DNA of 64,000 bases from Opitutaceae bacterium (GCA_028688225.1 JAQTYQ010000014.1:29971-93970), one strand, 5' to 3'; positions 44,103 to 53,674 are shown, counted from the first letter of the stretch. Made by a program: numbers and translations. Notes: generated by a model from the sequence alone, not told the origin.

Positions 44103-45935
44103 ATGTCCATGACTCCGCTCGAAGAACTCCGTCACTCCTGTTCGCACGTGCTCGCCACGGCGATGCTGCGTCTCTTTCCCGAGACCAAGCTCGACATCGG
44201 CCCGCCGACGGAGACCGGCTTCTATTACGACGTCGACCTCGACCACAAGCTGACCGCCGAGGATCTCGAGAAAATCGAGGCCGAGATGAAGAGGGTGATC
44301 GAGGAGAACCAGGCCTTCACCCGCCAGGAGGTCTCCCGCGAGGAGGCCGCGGCGATCATCAAGCAAATCGGCCAGGAGCGCTACAAACTCGGCCGCCTCG
44401 CCGACATCCCCGAGGGGGAAAAGATCTCGTTCTACCGGAACGGCGAGTTCACCGACCTGTGTGCCGGCACGCATGTCCGCTACACGAAGCAGATCAAGGC
44501 CTTCAAGCTGCTCTCCATCGCCGGCGCCTACCACCGCGGCGACGAGCACAACCGGCAGCTCCAGCGCATCTACGGCACCGCCTTCCCGACCAAGGACGAA
44601 CTCGCCGCTTACCTGACGCAGCTCGAGCAGGCCAGGCTTCGCGACCACCGCCGGCTCGGCAAGGACCTCAAGCTCTTTGTCATCGACGACGCCGTCGGCC
44701 AGGGCCTCGTGCTCTGGACGCCCGCCGGCGCGGTCATCCGGCAGGAACTGCAGACGTTTATCGCGGCCGAGCTGCGCAAGCAGGGCTACCACCAGGTCTT
44801 CACGCCCCACATCGGCCGGCTCGAACTCTACCGCACGTCGGGCCACTTCCCCTACTACCGCGACTCGCAATATCCGCCCGTGATCGAGCGCGAGACGCTG
44901 GCCCGGCTGGCGCACGAGGGCTGCAGCTGCGCCCAGCTCGCCAACAAGCTCACCGAGGGCGACATCGACGGCTATCTGCTCAAGCCGATGAATTGCCCGC
45001 ATCACATCAAGATCTACGCTTCGCAGCCGCACTCCTACCGCGACCTGCCGGTGCGCCTGGCCGAGTTCGGCACGGTCTACCGCTGGGAGCAGTCGGGCGA
45101 GCTCAACGGCATGACACGCGTCCGCGGCTTCACGCAGGACGACGCCCACCTCTTCTGCACCGAGGAGCAGATTCCGCAGGAGATCATCGGCTGCCTGGCG
45201 CTGGTGAAGATCATCCTCGCGACCCTCGGCATCGCCGACTACCGCGTCCGCGTCGGGCTGCGCGATCCCGACTCGGCCAAGTACACCGGCGACCCGGCCA
45301 ATTGGGACAAGGCCGAGGCCGCCTGCCGCGAGGCCGCCAAGACCCTCGGCGTGTCCTTCACGGAGGAGCCGGGCGAGGCCGCCTTCTACGGCCCGAAGAT
45401 CGACTTCATCATCAAGGACGTCATCGGCCGCGAATGGCAGCTCGGCACGGTGCAGGTCGACTACAACCTGCCGCAGCGCTTCGACCTCTCCTACATCGGC
45501 GCCGACAACCAGTCGCACCGCCCGGTGATGATCCACCGCGCGCCGTTCGGCTCGATGGAACGATTCGTGGGCGTGCTGATCGAGCATTTTGCCGGCGACT
45601 TCCCGACGTGGCTGGCGCCCGAGCAGGTCCGCGTGCTGCCGATCAGCGACAAGGTCGGCGACTACGCCCGTGAACTCGCCACCCGCCTGAAGGCCGAGAA
45701 CATCCGCGTCACGCTCGACGAGCACTCCGACAAGCTCGGCGCCAAGATCCGCCGCACCGAGGTGGAAAAGGTGCCCTACGCGCTCGTGGTCGGTGGCAAG
45801 GAGGCCGAGGCCAGGGCCGTATCGGTACGTTCCCGCGCCAAGGGCGACGAGGGCGTCATGCCGTTCGAGACCTATATCGAGAAACTGCGCACCGAAGTCG
45901 TCACCCGCGCTTTGCCGGAGCGGAAGAAGCAATAA
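44103..45935 (+). CDS. thrS: Threonyl-tRNA synthetase lacking the TGS domain
   Basis: A 610-residue class II synthetase. It starts directly in the editing (tRNA-SAD) domain, with the HSCSH zinc motif at about residue 11 and later CAGTHV. The catalytic domain has the Zn Cys and His in MNCPHHIK, RTSGHFPYYRDS and MIHRAPFGSMERF; the anticodon-binding domain begins near AGDFPTWLAPEQVRVLPI. The usual N-terminal TGS domain (about 60 residues) is absent, and no in-frame extension exists upstream. An insertion (about 250-280) precedes LLKPMNCPHH. Confidence 0.94.
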   Translation: MSMTPLEELRHSCSHVLATAMLRLFPETKLDIGPPTETGFYYDVDLDHKLTAEDLEKIEAEMKRVIEENQAFTRQEVSREEAAAIIKQIGQERYKLGRLADIPEGEKISFYRNGEFTDLCAGTHVRYTKQIKAFKLLSIAGAYHRGDEHNRQLQRIYGTAFPTKDELAAYLTQLEQARLRDHRRLGKDLKLFVIDDAVGQGLVLWTPAGAVIRQELQTFIAAELRKQGYHQVFTPHIGRLELYRTSGHFPYYRDSQYPPVIERETLARLAHEGCSCAQLANKLTEGDIDGYLLKPMNCPHHIKIYASQPHSYRDLPVRLAEFGTVYRWEQSGELNGMTRVRGFTQDDAHLFCTEEQIPQEIIGCLALVKIILATLGIADYRVRVGLRDPDSAKYTGDPANWDKAEAACREAAKTLGVSFTEEPGEAAFYGPKIDFIIKDVIGREWQLGTVQVDYNLPQRFDLSYIGADNQSHRPVMIHRAPFGSMERFVGVLIEHFAGDFPTWLAPEQVRVLPISDKVGDYARELATRLKAENIRVTLDEHSDKLGAKIRRTEVEKVPYALVVGGKEAEARAVSVRSRAKGDEGVMPFETYIEKLRTEVVTRALPERKKQ

Positions 45936-45952
45936 GCCCGGATGCAAACTGC

Positions 45953-45977
45953 GTAGCAGCCGAGGTAACGAGGCTGA
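45953..45977 (+). repeat. Short palindromic intergenic repeat after thrS
   Basis: GTAGCAGCCGAGGTAACGAG followed by GCTGA has CAGCC/GGCTG arms. It looks like the short GTAGCAGCCGA...-type repeats I associate with intergenic DNA in this group. It lies between convergent thrS and amt1 and could also serve as a weak terminator. Confidence 0.4.
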
Positions 45978-45997
45978 CGATAAGCGGCGACTCAAGT

Positions 45998-47443
45998 CTA
46001 CTCGACGATATAGCCTTCTTCGCCGTGTTCGATCAGATCGAGGCCGACGGTCTCGTCTTCCTGGTTCACCCGCAGCCCTCCGCATGACAGCCGGACGACC
46101 CAGGCGATGGCCAGTGTCGCCAAGACCGACCAAGCCATAACGAGGCCGGCGGCCTTGAGCTGCTCGAACCAGAGCGTGCGACCGACCAGGGCGGCGATCG
46201 GTCCCCTCGCCAGATTGGCATTGACCGCAGCCGTGGCGAACACCCCGGTCAGAATGGTCCCCAGCGTTCCGCCCACCGCATGCACGCCAAAAGTGTCCAG
46301 TGAGTCGTCGTAGCCAAACCTGGCTTTGAGGTGGTTGCAGGCGAAATAGGTGGCCCCGCCGGCGAGCAAGCCGATCAACACCGCACTGCCGGCGGAAACG
46401 AATCCGCTCGCCGGCGTGATGGTGGCCAGGCCGGCGACCACGCCGGAGCAGAAGCCGAGCACGCTGGGTTTGCCGCGCCGAAAGGACTCGATCATCGACC
46501 ACGAGAAACAGCCCGCCGCCGCGGACAACGTCGTGGTGACAAACGCGTTCACCGCGACCCCGTCCGCCGCCACCGCGCTGCCGGCATTGAAGCCATACCA
46601 GCCCGCCCAAAGCATGCCGGTGCCGGTCATGCAAAAGACCATGCTGTGGGGCGGCATGGGATCGCGCCCATGCCCGCGCCGCTTGCCCACCAGCAGGCAC
46701 AAGGCCAGGGCGCTCCAGCCCGATGTCATGTGGACCACCATGCCGCCGGCAAAGTCGATCGCCCGGATCCCCGCGCCCGGGTTGAACACACCGTTCATCC
46801 ATCCATCGGATCCCCAGAGCAGATGGGCCACCGGGAAGTAAACGAAAAACATCCATCCCGCGCTGAAGAGCATGACGGCCTTGAATTTCATCCGCTCGGC
46901 AATCGCTCCGATCGTGAGGGCCGGCGTGATGATCGCGAACATGAGCTGGTAGACGGCAAAGAGACTATGAGAGACCCACTGGGCATACGCGCCATTGGGC
47001 TCCACTCCCACGCCGCGCAGGAAGGCAAAGCTCAGTCCGCCCAGCAACCCGTTGCCCGGTGAAAAGGCCAGGCTGTAGCCGCAAATCCACCAGAGAATGG
47101 TGACCATCCCGGCCAGACCCAGGCATTGGGCCAGAATCGAAAGGACGTTTTTGCGGCGGACGAGACCGCCGTAAAACAGCGCCAACCCCGGCAGGGTCAT
47201 GAACAGGACCAGTGCCGAACTCGTCATCATCCAGGCGTTGTGGCCGGGGCCTCCGCCCGGCACCTTCGACTGCGCCACCCCGTCGGTGGCCCGCGGCGCG
47301 TTGTTCAAATAGGCCTCAACGTCGGAAAGCCGTTGCTCGACCGTGGGCAGGGGCAGCGATGCGGGGGGCGGTTCGGCAGCAGAGAGCGACGACGGCACCA
47401 ACCCAGCCAGCGTGAACAGAAATATCCAGCCGATGCATCTCAT
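45998..47443 (-). CDS. amt: Ammonium transporter 1
   Basis: A 481-residue Amt/Mep/Rh channel with 11 helices after a signal peptide (MRCIGWIFLFTLAGLVPSSLSAAEPP). GLALFYGGLVRRKN is the family signature; the twin-His pore is represented by GGMVVHMTSGWSA and DTFGVHAVGGTLG. The C-terminus DETVGLDLIEHGEEGYIVE is the GlnK-responsive tail. Longer starts at 47512 would extend over the sigma-54-like site, so 47443 is preferred. It is 43-50% similar by eye to amt2 and has no adjacent P-II gene. Confidence 0.9.
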   Translation of the reverse strand: MRCIGWIFLFTLAGLVPSSLSAAEPPPASLPLPTVEQRLSDVEAYLNNAPRATDGVAQSKVPGGGPGHNAWMMTSSALVLFMTLPGLALFYGGLVRRKNVLSILAQCLGLAGMVTILWWICGYSLAFSPGNGLLGGLSFAFLRGVGVEPNGAYAQWVSHSLFAVYQLMFAIITPALTIGAIAERMKFKAVMLFSAGWMFFVYFPVAHLLWGSDGWMNGVFNPGAGIRAIDFAGGMVVHMTSGWSALALCLLVGKRRGHGRDPMPPHSMVFCMTGTGMLWAGWYGFNAGSAVAADGVAVNAFVTTTLSAAAGCFSWSMIESFRRGKPSVLGFCSGVVAGLATITPASGFVSAGSAVLIGLLAGGATYFACNHLKARFGYDDSLDTFGVHAVGGTLGTILTGVFATAAVNANLARGPIAALVGRTLWFEQLKAAGLVMAWSVLATLAIAWVVRLSCGGLRVNQEDETVGLDLIEHGEEGYIVE

Positions 47444-47461
47444 AGGGCAAAAAGACTTTGC

Positions 47462-47477
47462 AGCAGATTTCCAACCA
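47462..47477 (-). promoter_or_regulatory. Candidate sigma-54 promoter of amt1
   Basis: On the minus strand the bases read TGGTTGGAAATCTGCT: GG and GC are 10 bases apart, as needed for -24/-12 promoters, but TGGCAC is degenerate. The predicted transcript would start only about 8 bases before ATG 47443. It is supported mainly by similar sites before amt2 and amt3. Confidence 0.35.
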
Positions 47478-47617
47478 TGCATGAATTCCGTGCATTGTTT
47501 GCTTATTATCATCCACCATTATTTCTCGCCCTTATCTGTACTAGGACCTGACGTTATGCGCGTGCTGCAGAGACTTGCACCCTGCATCGGCTGCGTGAGA
47601 CCGGCGATCGGTCCGAC

Positions 47618-49033
47618 TCAGGCTGAGGCCGGCAGCTCGACCGTGAAAACCGCGCCGGCGGCGGCATGGTTGGCCACCGCCACGGTGCCGCCATGGGCCT
47701 CGACCAGCGCCTTGACCACGCTGAGCCCGAGCCCGAGCCCGCGCTGTGAACGGCTGTGGTCGCCGCGGTAGAGCCGCCGCCAGATTTTCTCCTGCTCCGC
47801 CTCCGGCACGCCGGGCCCGGTATCGCGCACGGTGATGGCCACGCAGCCGCCGCGAGCCTCCGCTGCCAGCCAGACCGAGCCGCCCCCGGGAGTGTATTTG
47901 ACAGCGTTGTCGACCAGGTTGGCCATAACCTGCCGCAGACGGGTGACATCGGCCCAGACGGCGAGGCCGGCCGCCGGAGCAACCTGCAGGGAGACCGCTT
48001 TCTCCTCCGCCACAAGCGCGTACAGCCCGGCGACGCCCTGCAGCAGGTCGTCCACCGCCACCCTCTCGCGCTCGAGTTTCAGCACGCCGTTTTCCGCCGC
48101 CGAGATGTCGAGCAGGGTCTCGAGCAGGCGCCGGATGCGGTCGGCTTCCTCGATGCAGTCGGCCAGCGCTTCGCGGGCCGCAGCCGGGTCGTTTGTCTGC
48201 TGCAGCGCCGCCTCGGCGCCGGCCCGGAGACGCGTCAACGGCGTGCGCAGATCGTGCGCGACGTTATCAAGCGCCTCCCGCATGGCTTGGAGCAGATGGC
48301 TATTCCGCTCCAGCAGGGTGTTGAACTGCCGGACGAGTTCGCCCACCTCGTCGTCGCGTTGGGTGCCCTCGACGCGCGCCGACAGGTCGCCGGTGGCCAC
48401 GATGCGCCGCGCGGTGGCGGCCACCGCCCGCACCGGCTTGGTGGCACGCCAGGCCAGCCAGGCCCCGCCGCCCGCCGACAGCAGCACCGCGGCGGTGCCG
48501 GCCAGCCACATGGTGCGGCGTAGCGGCGCCAGCAGCACGGTCCGATTGTCGGTGCTGCGGGCAATCTGCAGCACGGCGCCGTCGGACAGCGGGCGGGACA
48601 CGACCGCCAGGTCGCGCTGCTCGTCGCGCGGCACGCGTACCGTCTGTACACGCTGCGACCGCGGCGTCCCCCAGGCGTCCGGAACGAGGACCGGCGTGTC
48701 CTGGTCGATCCAATTTTCCGGCACCTTGGCAAAGGTCACGTCCCCGCCCGACCCGACGATGCGGACGAACAGCGACCGGACATGCGGCAGCTCACCCTCG
48801 CGCTCCAGCAGCGCCCGCACCGCCGGCACACCGCCGGCATCGAAGGCGTCGGCGTATTCGGCCGCCCGCACCTCCAGCGCCTCGCGCTCGCGGGCGTCGA
48901 GGGCGCGGGCGAGCAGAAAATAGATCGCCGCCAACACCACGGCCGCGCCGAGCCCGAAGAGCCCGGCATGCCACAGGCCGAGCCGCAGCGCCAGCGACCG
49001 GCCCAGCCGGCTGCCTTCAGGACTTGAGGACAT
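47618..49033 (-). CDS. Membrane sensor histidine kinase (CusS/QseC type)
   Basis: A 471-residue kinase with two membrane helices (about 13-42 and 178-200) flanking a periplasmic sensor loop of about 135 residues, then HAMP, a HisKA domain (NVAHDLRTPLTRLRAGAE, phospho-His) and HATPase (LVDNAVKYTPGGGSV, DTGPGVP, RGLGLGLSVVKALVEAHGG). It overlaps the response-regulator gene by 17 bp on the same strand. The pair looks like heavy-metal or envelope-stress systems, but the signal is unknown. Confidence 0.9.
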   Translation of the reverse strand: MSSSPEGSRLGRSLALRLGLWHAGLFGLGAAVVLAAIYFLLARALDAREREALEVRAAEYADAFDAGGVPAVRALLEREGELPHVRSLFVRIVGSGGDVTFAKVPENWIDQDTPVLVPDAWGTPRSQRVQTVRVPRDEQRDLAVVSRPLSDGAVLQIARSTDNRTVLLAPLRRTMWLAGTAAVLLSAGGGAWLAWRATKPVRAVAATARRIVATGDLSARVEGTQRDDEVGELVRQFNTLLERNSHLLQAMREALDNVAHDLRTPLTRLRAGAEAALQQTNDPAAAREALADCIEEADRIRRLLETLLDISAAENGVLKLERERVAVDDLLQGVAGLYALVAEEKAVSLQVAPAAGLAVWADVTRLRQVMANLVDNAVKYTPGGGSVWLAAEARGGCVAITVRDTGPGVPEAEQEKIWRRLYRGDHSRSQRGLGLGLSVVKALVEAHGGTVAVANHAAAGAVFTVELPASA

Positions 49034-49688
49034 AGCCCACCCCCCGGACGGTTTCGATCCGGCGGTGCTCCGGGTCCACCTTGGCGCGCAGGCGGTGCAC
49101 CAGCACGTCGACCACGTTGGTCTGCGGATCGAAACTGTAGTCCCACACGTGTTCGAGAATCATGGTCTTGGTCACGGGCCGCCCGGCGTGCCGCAGCAGG
49201 AAGGCCAGCAGCGTGAACTCCCGCGGCTGCAGCTCGACCGGCTGGTCGCCGACCCGGACTTCGCGCGTCACGAGGTCGAGCACAAGGTCGCCCGCCGTCA
49301 GGCGCGCGGCCTCGGGGGCCCGCGTGGCCCGGCGGATGAGGGCCTGCAGCCGCGCCAGCAGTTCGGAAAAAGCGAAGGGCTTCGTGAGGTAGTCGTCACC
49401 GCCCGCCTGCAGGCCGCCGATCCGGTCGTCCACGCTGCTGCGCGCGCTCAGGAACAGCACCGGCAGGGCGTTGCGCGCGGCGCGGAGCCGCCGCACCAGG
49501 CTCAGGCCGTCGAGGCGCGGCAGCATCACGTCGACGACGGCCGCGTCATACGCCGTGGTGGCGACCAGCGCCAGCGCCTCGTCGCCGTCATGAGCCGGAT
49601 CGACGGCAAAGCCATGCTGGCGCAGACCACCCGCCACAAAGGAGGCGATCTTGGGGTCGTCTTCTACCACGAGGATGCGCACGTCCAT
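49017..49688 (-). CDS. OmpR-family response regulator (CusR/CopR-like)
   Basis: A 223-residue regulator. The receiver has DD at the N-terminus (VVEDDPKIA), the phospho-Asp in AVVDVMLPRLDG, the conserved T/S in FLSARS and K in LTKPF. The C-terminal winged helix (LVLDLVTREVRVGDQPVELQPREFTLLAFLLRHAGRPVTK...RRIETVRGVGYVLKS) is of the CusR/CopR type. It is coupled to the kinase gene. The upstream gap (49689-49854) contains a REP-like hairpin and the degP terminator. Confidence 0.92.
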   Translation of the reverse strand: MDVRILVVEDDPKIASFVAGGLRQHGFAVDPAHDGDEALALVATTAYDAAVVDVMLPRLDGLSLVRRLRAARNALPVLFLSARSSVDDRIGGLQAGGDDYLTKPFAFSELLARLQALIRRATRAPEAARLTAGDLVLDLVTREVRVGDQPVELQPREFTLLAFLLRHAGRPVTKTMILEHVWDYSFDPQTNVVDVLVHRLRAKVDPEHRRIETVRGVGYVLKS

Positions 49689-49750
49689 TGACTAGGGGAT
49701 CGCCGGCCCGGCGTCTATGCTGCAATGCAGCCGGGCCAGACAGAGCTTCT

Positions 49751-49775
49751 GATCGCGGCATAAAGCCGCTCCTAC
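49751..49775. repeat. REP-like palindrome
   Basis: GATCGCGGCATAAAGCCGCT followed by CCTAC has GCGGC/GCCGC arms around ATAAA, and its reverse complement reads GTAGGAGCGGCTTTATGCCG. This is the classic form of short intergenic REP-type palindromes in several phyla. It lies between the regulator gene and the degP terminator. Confidence 0.55.
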
Positions 49776-49796
49776 AACATTGGCCGGCATGGCGGA

Positions 49797-49831
49797 AAGA
49801 AAACCCGCGCGCCCCGGAGGGCGCGCGGGTT
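49797..49831 (-). terminator. Intrinsic terminator of the degP-like gene
   Basis: AACCCGCGCGCCC pairs with GGGCGCGCGGGTT (49802-49814 and 49819-49831, 4-base loop). On the minus strand it is followed by TTTTCTTTCC. It lies 24 bp beyond the protease stop. Confidence 0.8.
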
Positions 49832-49854
49832 GCACAACCGATCATATTTCCCGG

Positions 49855-51372
49855 TCAGGAGGATGGCTTGCCATCAGTTTCATCCACCACGAGAAAATGC
49901 GTTGAACCGTGGCTCCAGAGCTTGAGCAGTGTCTTCCGCGTCTCGGAATGCTCGGTGAGCCGCACCGCGTCGTCCGCCGTGTGCACCGGCTGGTGGTTGA
50001 TCTCCTGGATCACGTCGCCCGGGCTCAGGCCGGCCTCGGCGGCCGCCGACGCAGGATCGACATTCGTCACCAGCGCCCCATGTACCCGGGCGGGAACTTC
50101 AAACTCGTTGCGGGTGGAGGCATCGAGGTCGGAGACCTCCACGCCGTCGAGCACCCCGTCGTCCTTGCCGCCGCTGATGCTCGCATGCTGCTTCTCGCCC
50201 GGCAGTTCGCCGATCTTCACCGTGACTTCCTCGTCCTGGTCGTTGCGGAGCACGCGCATCTTCACCGTTGCTCCGGGCACGGTCGCGGCCACCGCGAATT
50301 TCAAGCGCCGGCTGTCGGAAACCGGTCGTCCGCTGTAATCGAGGACAATATCGCCGCTCTTCAGTCCCGCCCGGGATGCCGGACCATCCGGCGTGACGTC
50401 GCTGATGATGACACCCTTCGATGATTTCAGGTGAAACTGTTCCGCGAGATCCGGCGTAAGGTCCTGGATCGTCACCCCGAGAAAGCCCCGCACAACTATG
50501 CCGGTGGTCACCAGGCTGTCCATGACATGCCGCGCGAGATTGGCGGGGATGGCAAAGCCGATGCCCTGAAAGCCGCCGCTGCGGCTGAGAATCGCGGTAT
50601 TGAGGCCGATCAGACGGCCCCGCATGTCGACGAGCGCGCCCCCGGAGTTGCCGGGATTGATGGCCGCGTCGGTCTGGATGAAATCCTCATAATCAAGTCC
50701 GGTGGCACCCGACCGCCCCGTGCCGCTGACGATGCCGCTGGTGACCGTTTCGCCGATGCCGAAGGGATTGCCGACCGCCAGCACCCGGTCGCCGACCTGC
50801 ACGTCGTCGCTGTCGGCAAAGGTGATGGCCGGCAGGTCGCGGGCGTCGACCTTGATGACGGCAATGTCGGTCTTTTTGTCGGTACCGATGACCTTGGCCG
50901 TCAGGACCCGACTGTCCGACAGGGTGACCTTCACGCTGTCCGCGTCATCCACCACATGATTGTTGGTCAAGATGTAGCCGTCGGCGCTGACGATGATGCC
51001 CGAGCCGAGGCCCATTTCCGGAGGTTGTCGCACGATGCGACGCTGTCCGCCGGGACCACCGAAGAAGGGTCCGAAAAAATGCCGGAAGGCGGGATCGTCG
51101 AATGGCAGACCGCCACCCACCTCCATCTCCTTGGCCCGTTCGCGGGTGACCACCTTCACCACGCTGGGCGTCACCCGCTTGACGATGGGGCTGAACGACA
51201 GCGCCGTGTCGTCGCTGCGCGGGAGCGGGACGGCGTCGACTTTGACATTCACGGACGGCTTCCCGTCGTGGCTGGACTCGGCGACGACCCAGCTTGTGCC
51301 GCCAATCAGCAGGGCCAGGGTGGCCAGCAGCAATCCGCGATGCCGTCGGGGGGAAAATTGATGCATGTTCAT
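49855..51372 (-). CDS. degP: DegP/Do-type periplasmic serine protease
   Basis: A 505-residue HtrA protein with an N-terminal signal/anchor (RRHRGLLLATLALLIGGTSWVVAESS). The trypsin-like domain has the His in ILTNNHVVDDAD, Asp in KTDIAVIKV and Ser in NPGNSGGALV. Two PDZ domains follow (about 290-375 and 400-490). It should refold or degrade misfolded envelope proteins. The ATG 51372 (MNMHQF) is chosen; upstream codons lack similarity. A TTACA-4-TGTAA dyad lies about 90 bp upstream. Confidence 0.9.
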   Translation of the reverse strand: MNMHQFSPRRHRGLLLATLALLIGGTSWVVAESSHDGKPSVNVKVDAVPLPRSDDTALSFSPIVKRVTPSVVKVVTRERAKEMEVGGGLPFDDPAFRHFFGPFFGGPGGQRRIVRQPPEMGLGSGIIVSADGYILTNNHVVDDADSVKVTLSDSRVLTAKVIGTDKKTDIAVIKVDARDLPAITFADSDDVQVGDRVLAVGNPFGIGETVTSGIVSGTGRSGATGLDYEDFIQTDAAINPGNSGGALVDMRGRLIGLNTAILSRSGGFQGIGFAIPANLARHVMDSLVTTGIVVRGFLGVTIQDLTPDLAEQFHLKSSKGVIISDVTPDGPASRAGLKSGDIVLDYSGRPVSDSRRLKFAVAATVPGATVKMRVLRNDQDEEVTVKIGELPGEKQHASISGGKDDGVLDGVEVSDLDASTRNEFEVPARVHGALVTNVDPASAAAEAGLSPGDVIQEINHQPVHTADDAVRLTEHSETRKTLLKLWSHGSTHFLVVDETDGKPSS

Positions 51373-51461
51373 GGATCCGGTCTTCAGTTTCGGAGCGTTG
51401 GAGTTTTTGACAGAACTGCCCCACGGTAACCGATCCCGCTGACAGGCGTCTTGCGGCGACC

Positions 51462-51475
51462 TTACAGTTTTGTAA
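51462..51475. promoter_or_regulatory. Candidate response-regulator box before degP
   Basis: TTACAGTTTTGTAA (arms TTACA and TGTAA, 4-base spacer) sits in a short AT-rich stretch about 90 bp upstream of the degP start. The pattern resembles boxes of CusR/CopR-type regulators, one of which is encoded immediately beyond degP. The region 51373-51689 otherwise holds only a terminator near 51631. Confidence 0.4.
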
Positions 51476-51624
51476 TTCAGACGGACCGCCGGCGCCCTTC
51501 CCGCGTCTGCGGCCGCCGGGCACGCCGCCCACGTTCGCGAGCTCCGCGGCGGGCCCAGCGGTCCCGCCCTGCCACAAGGCGTCACTCTCGATGGGCGGGA
51601 GGGGAATTTCTAAGCTCCCAATAA

Positions 51625-51655
51625 AACATCAGGCCGGCCCGTGGAGGGCCGGCCT
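51625..51655 (-). terminator. Terminator of the amt2-glnK operon
   Basis: AGGCCGGCCC pairs with GGGCCGGCCT (51631-51640 and 51646-51655). The minus-strand transcript then runs into a short T-rich tail (GATGTTTTATT). It lies 34 bp after the glnK stop. Confidence 0.7.
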
Positions 51656-51689
51656 GCGCGATCTTTCCCGACGGGGAAAGCAATTCTGC

Positions 51690-52055
<366 letters not shown>

Positions 52056-53513
52056 CTAATCGATGTAGCCTTCTTCGCCGTGTTCCGCGAGGTCGAGACC
52101 CTGGCGTTCGACTTCGGGCGTGGGCCGCAGACCGATGGCCGTCTTCACGATAAAGGCGATGATGAACGTGCCAACCACCGAGAGCACCAGGGTGATGCCG
52201 ATGGCCTTGAGCTGTTCGTGCCAGAGCCCGCCCCCGGTCACGAGCTGGGCGAGGCCGTTTTTCAGCGCGACGCCGTTGGTCAGGTTGCCGTTGACCTCGC
52301 CCGTGGCGAGCAGGCCGGTCAGGAACGCGCCCAGCGTGCCGCCGACGGCGTGGACGCCGAAGGTGTCGAGAGCGTCGTCATAACCGAACCAAGCCTTGAC
52401 CTTGGTGACGAAGAAATAGGGCCCAGCGGCGGCCAGCAGGCCGATGATCACGGCGCCCGTGGGGTTGACGAATCCGGTCGCAGGCGTGATCACCACCAGC
52501 CCGGCGACCGCGCCCGAACAGAAACCGAGAATCGAGGCGTGCCCGCGGAAGACCCTTTCCATCACCCCCCAGGTAAAAGCGGCGACGGCGGTGGCGATCG
52601 TGGTGGTGGTGAAGGCGTTGGCAGCGATGCCGTCGGCCGCCACGGCGCTGCCGGCGTTGAAACCGTACCAGCCGACCCAGAGCATGCCGGTGCCGACCAT
52701 GCACAACACCATGCTATGCGGGGCCATCTTTTCCCGGCCGAAACCGAGGCGCGGGCCGAGGACGAGACAGAGGATAAGCGCCGACCAGCCGGAAGACATG
52801 TGCACCACGGTGCCGCCGGCGAAGTCGATGGCCTTGATCGCCGCGTCGGCGTTCCACACGCCGTTCATCAAGCCGGTGGCACCCCACACCATGTGCGCGA
52901 GCGGGAAATAGACCACCAGCATCCACAGGCCCACGAACAACAGGATGGCCGAGAATTTCATGCGCTCGGCGATGGCGCCGACGATCAGGGCCGGCGTGAT
53001 GATCGCAAACATCAGCTGGTACATCGAAAAGACGTTGTGCGACACCCAGTAGGCGTAGTCGGTGTTGGGCGCGGAGGTCACCCCCTTGAGCAGGACAAAC
53101 TCGGTGCCGCCCAGGAAGCGGCCCAGGCCGCTGCCGCCGAAACATTTTCCAAAAACAAGACTGTAACCGAACGCCCACCAGAGGATGGTGACGAGCCCGG
53201 CGATGCCGAGGCACTGCGCCAGCACCGAAAGGACATTCTTGCGACGGACCAGGCCGCCGTAGAAGAGCGCCAGACCGGGCAGGGTCATGAAAAGGACCAG
53301 CGCGGACGAGGTCATCATCCAGGCATTGTGACCGGGGCCTGGCACACCGCTCAGACTCTTCCCGGGATCCGTGTTGTTGACGTAGGCTTCAAGCGCGGTG
53401 ACGCGCTGATCGATCGGCGGCGTGGCCTCGTCGGCCCGCACCGGCAGGCAGACAAGCGCAGTCGCCAGCAATACCAAGGCGGCACGCAAGGGGGTTGGCA
53501 GGGATAGCTTCAT
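52056..53513 (-). CDS. amt: Ammonium transporter 2
   Basis: A 485-residue Amt with a signal peptide (LRAALVLLATALVCLPVRADE). LPGLALFYGGLVRRKNVLSVLAQCLG, GGTVVHMSSGWSAL and DTFGVHAVGGTLGAFLTG are the Amt signature and pore-His segments; the C-terminus ends GLDLAEHGEEGYID. It is transcribed ahead of a glnK gene and preceded by a sigma-54-like TGGCAT-N6-TGCT box. It is a close paralog of amt1. Confidence 0.92.
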   Translation of the reverse strand: MKLSLPTPLRAALVLLATALVCLPVRADEATPPIDQRVTALEAYVNNTDPGKSLSGVPGPGHNAWMMTSSALVLFMTLPGLALFYGGLVRRKNVLSVLAQCLGIAGLVTILWWAFGYSLVFGKCFGGSGLGRFLGGTEFVLLKGVTSAPNTDYAYWVSHNVFSMYQLMFAIITPALIVGAIAERMKFSAILLFVGLWMLVVYFPLAHMVWGATGLMNGVWNADAAIKAIDFAGGTVVHMSSGWSALILCLVLGPRLGFGREKMAPHSMVLCMVGTGMLWVGWYGFNAGSAVAADGIAANAFTTTTIATAVAAFTWGVMERVFRGHASILGFCSGAVAGLVVITPATGFVNPTGAVIIGLLAAAGPYFFVTKVKAWFGYDDALDTFGVHAVGGTLGAFLTGLLATGEVNGNLTNGVALKNGLAQLVTGGGLWHEQLKAIGITLVLSVVGTFIIAFIVKTAIGLRPTPEVERQGLDLAEHGEEGYID

Positions 53514-53535
53514 GGTGAAAAGTGCTCATGTCATG

Positions 53536-53551
53536 AGCAGAATTGATGCCA
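53536..53551 (-). promoter_or_regulatory. Candidate sigma-54 promoter of amt2-glnK
   Basis: The minus strand reads TGGCATCAATTCTGCT, close to the -24/-12 consensus TGGCAC-N5-TTGCT with GG and GC 10 bases apart. It lies 23 bases upstream of the amt2 start, so the untranslated leader would be short (about 12 bases). A similar site precedes amt3. Confidence 0.5.
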
Positions 53552-53641
53552 CGAATCGTTTTTCTTATTCGTCTGTACAAATCTGTGCATTTTGCCGGCG
53601 CCGATCGTGCCGGGATGACAGATGACCGGCCCTTTTTAGGC

Positions 53642-53674
53642 AGAAAAAAGGCCGACCCAGTCGGGTCGGCCTTT
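53642..53674 (-). terminator. Terminator of the amt3-glnK operon
   Basis: AAAGGCCGACCC (53647-53658) pairs with GGGTCGGCCTTT (53663-53674). On the minus strand the hairpin is followed by T-rich sequence (TTTTTTCTG). It lies 45 bp beyond the second glnK stop and isolates the two amt-glnK units. Confidence 0.8.

Noticed and set aside
44097..46856. 919-codon minus-strand ORF
   Set aside because: It is antisense to the whole of thrS and to the 3' half of amt1, in a GC-rich region where the opposite frame stays open. It has no domain I recognise.
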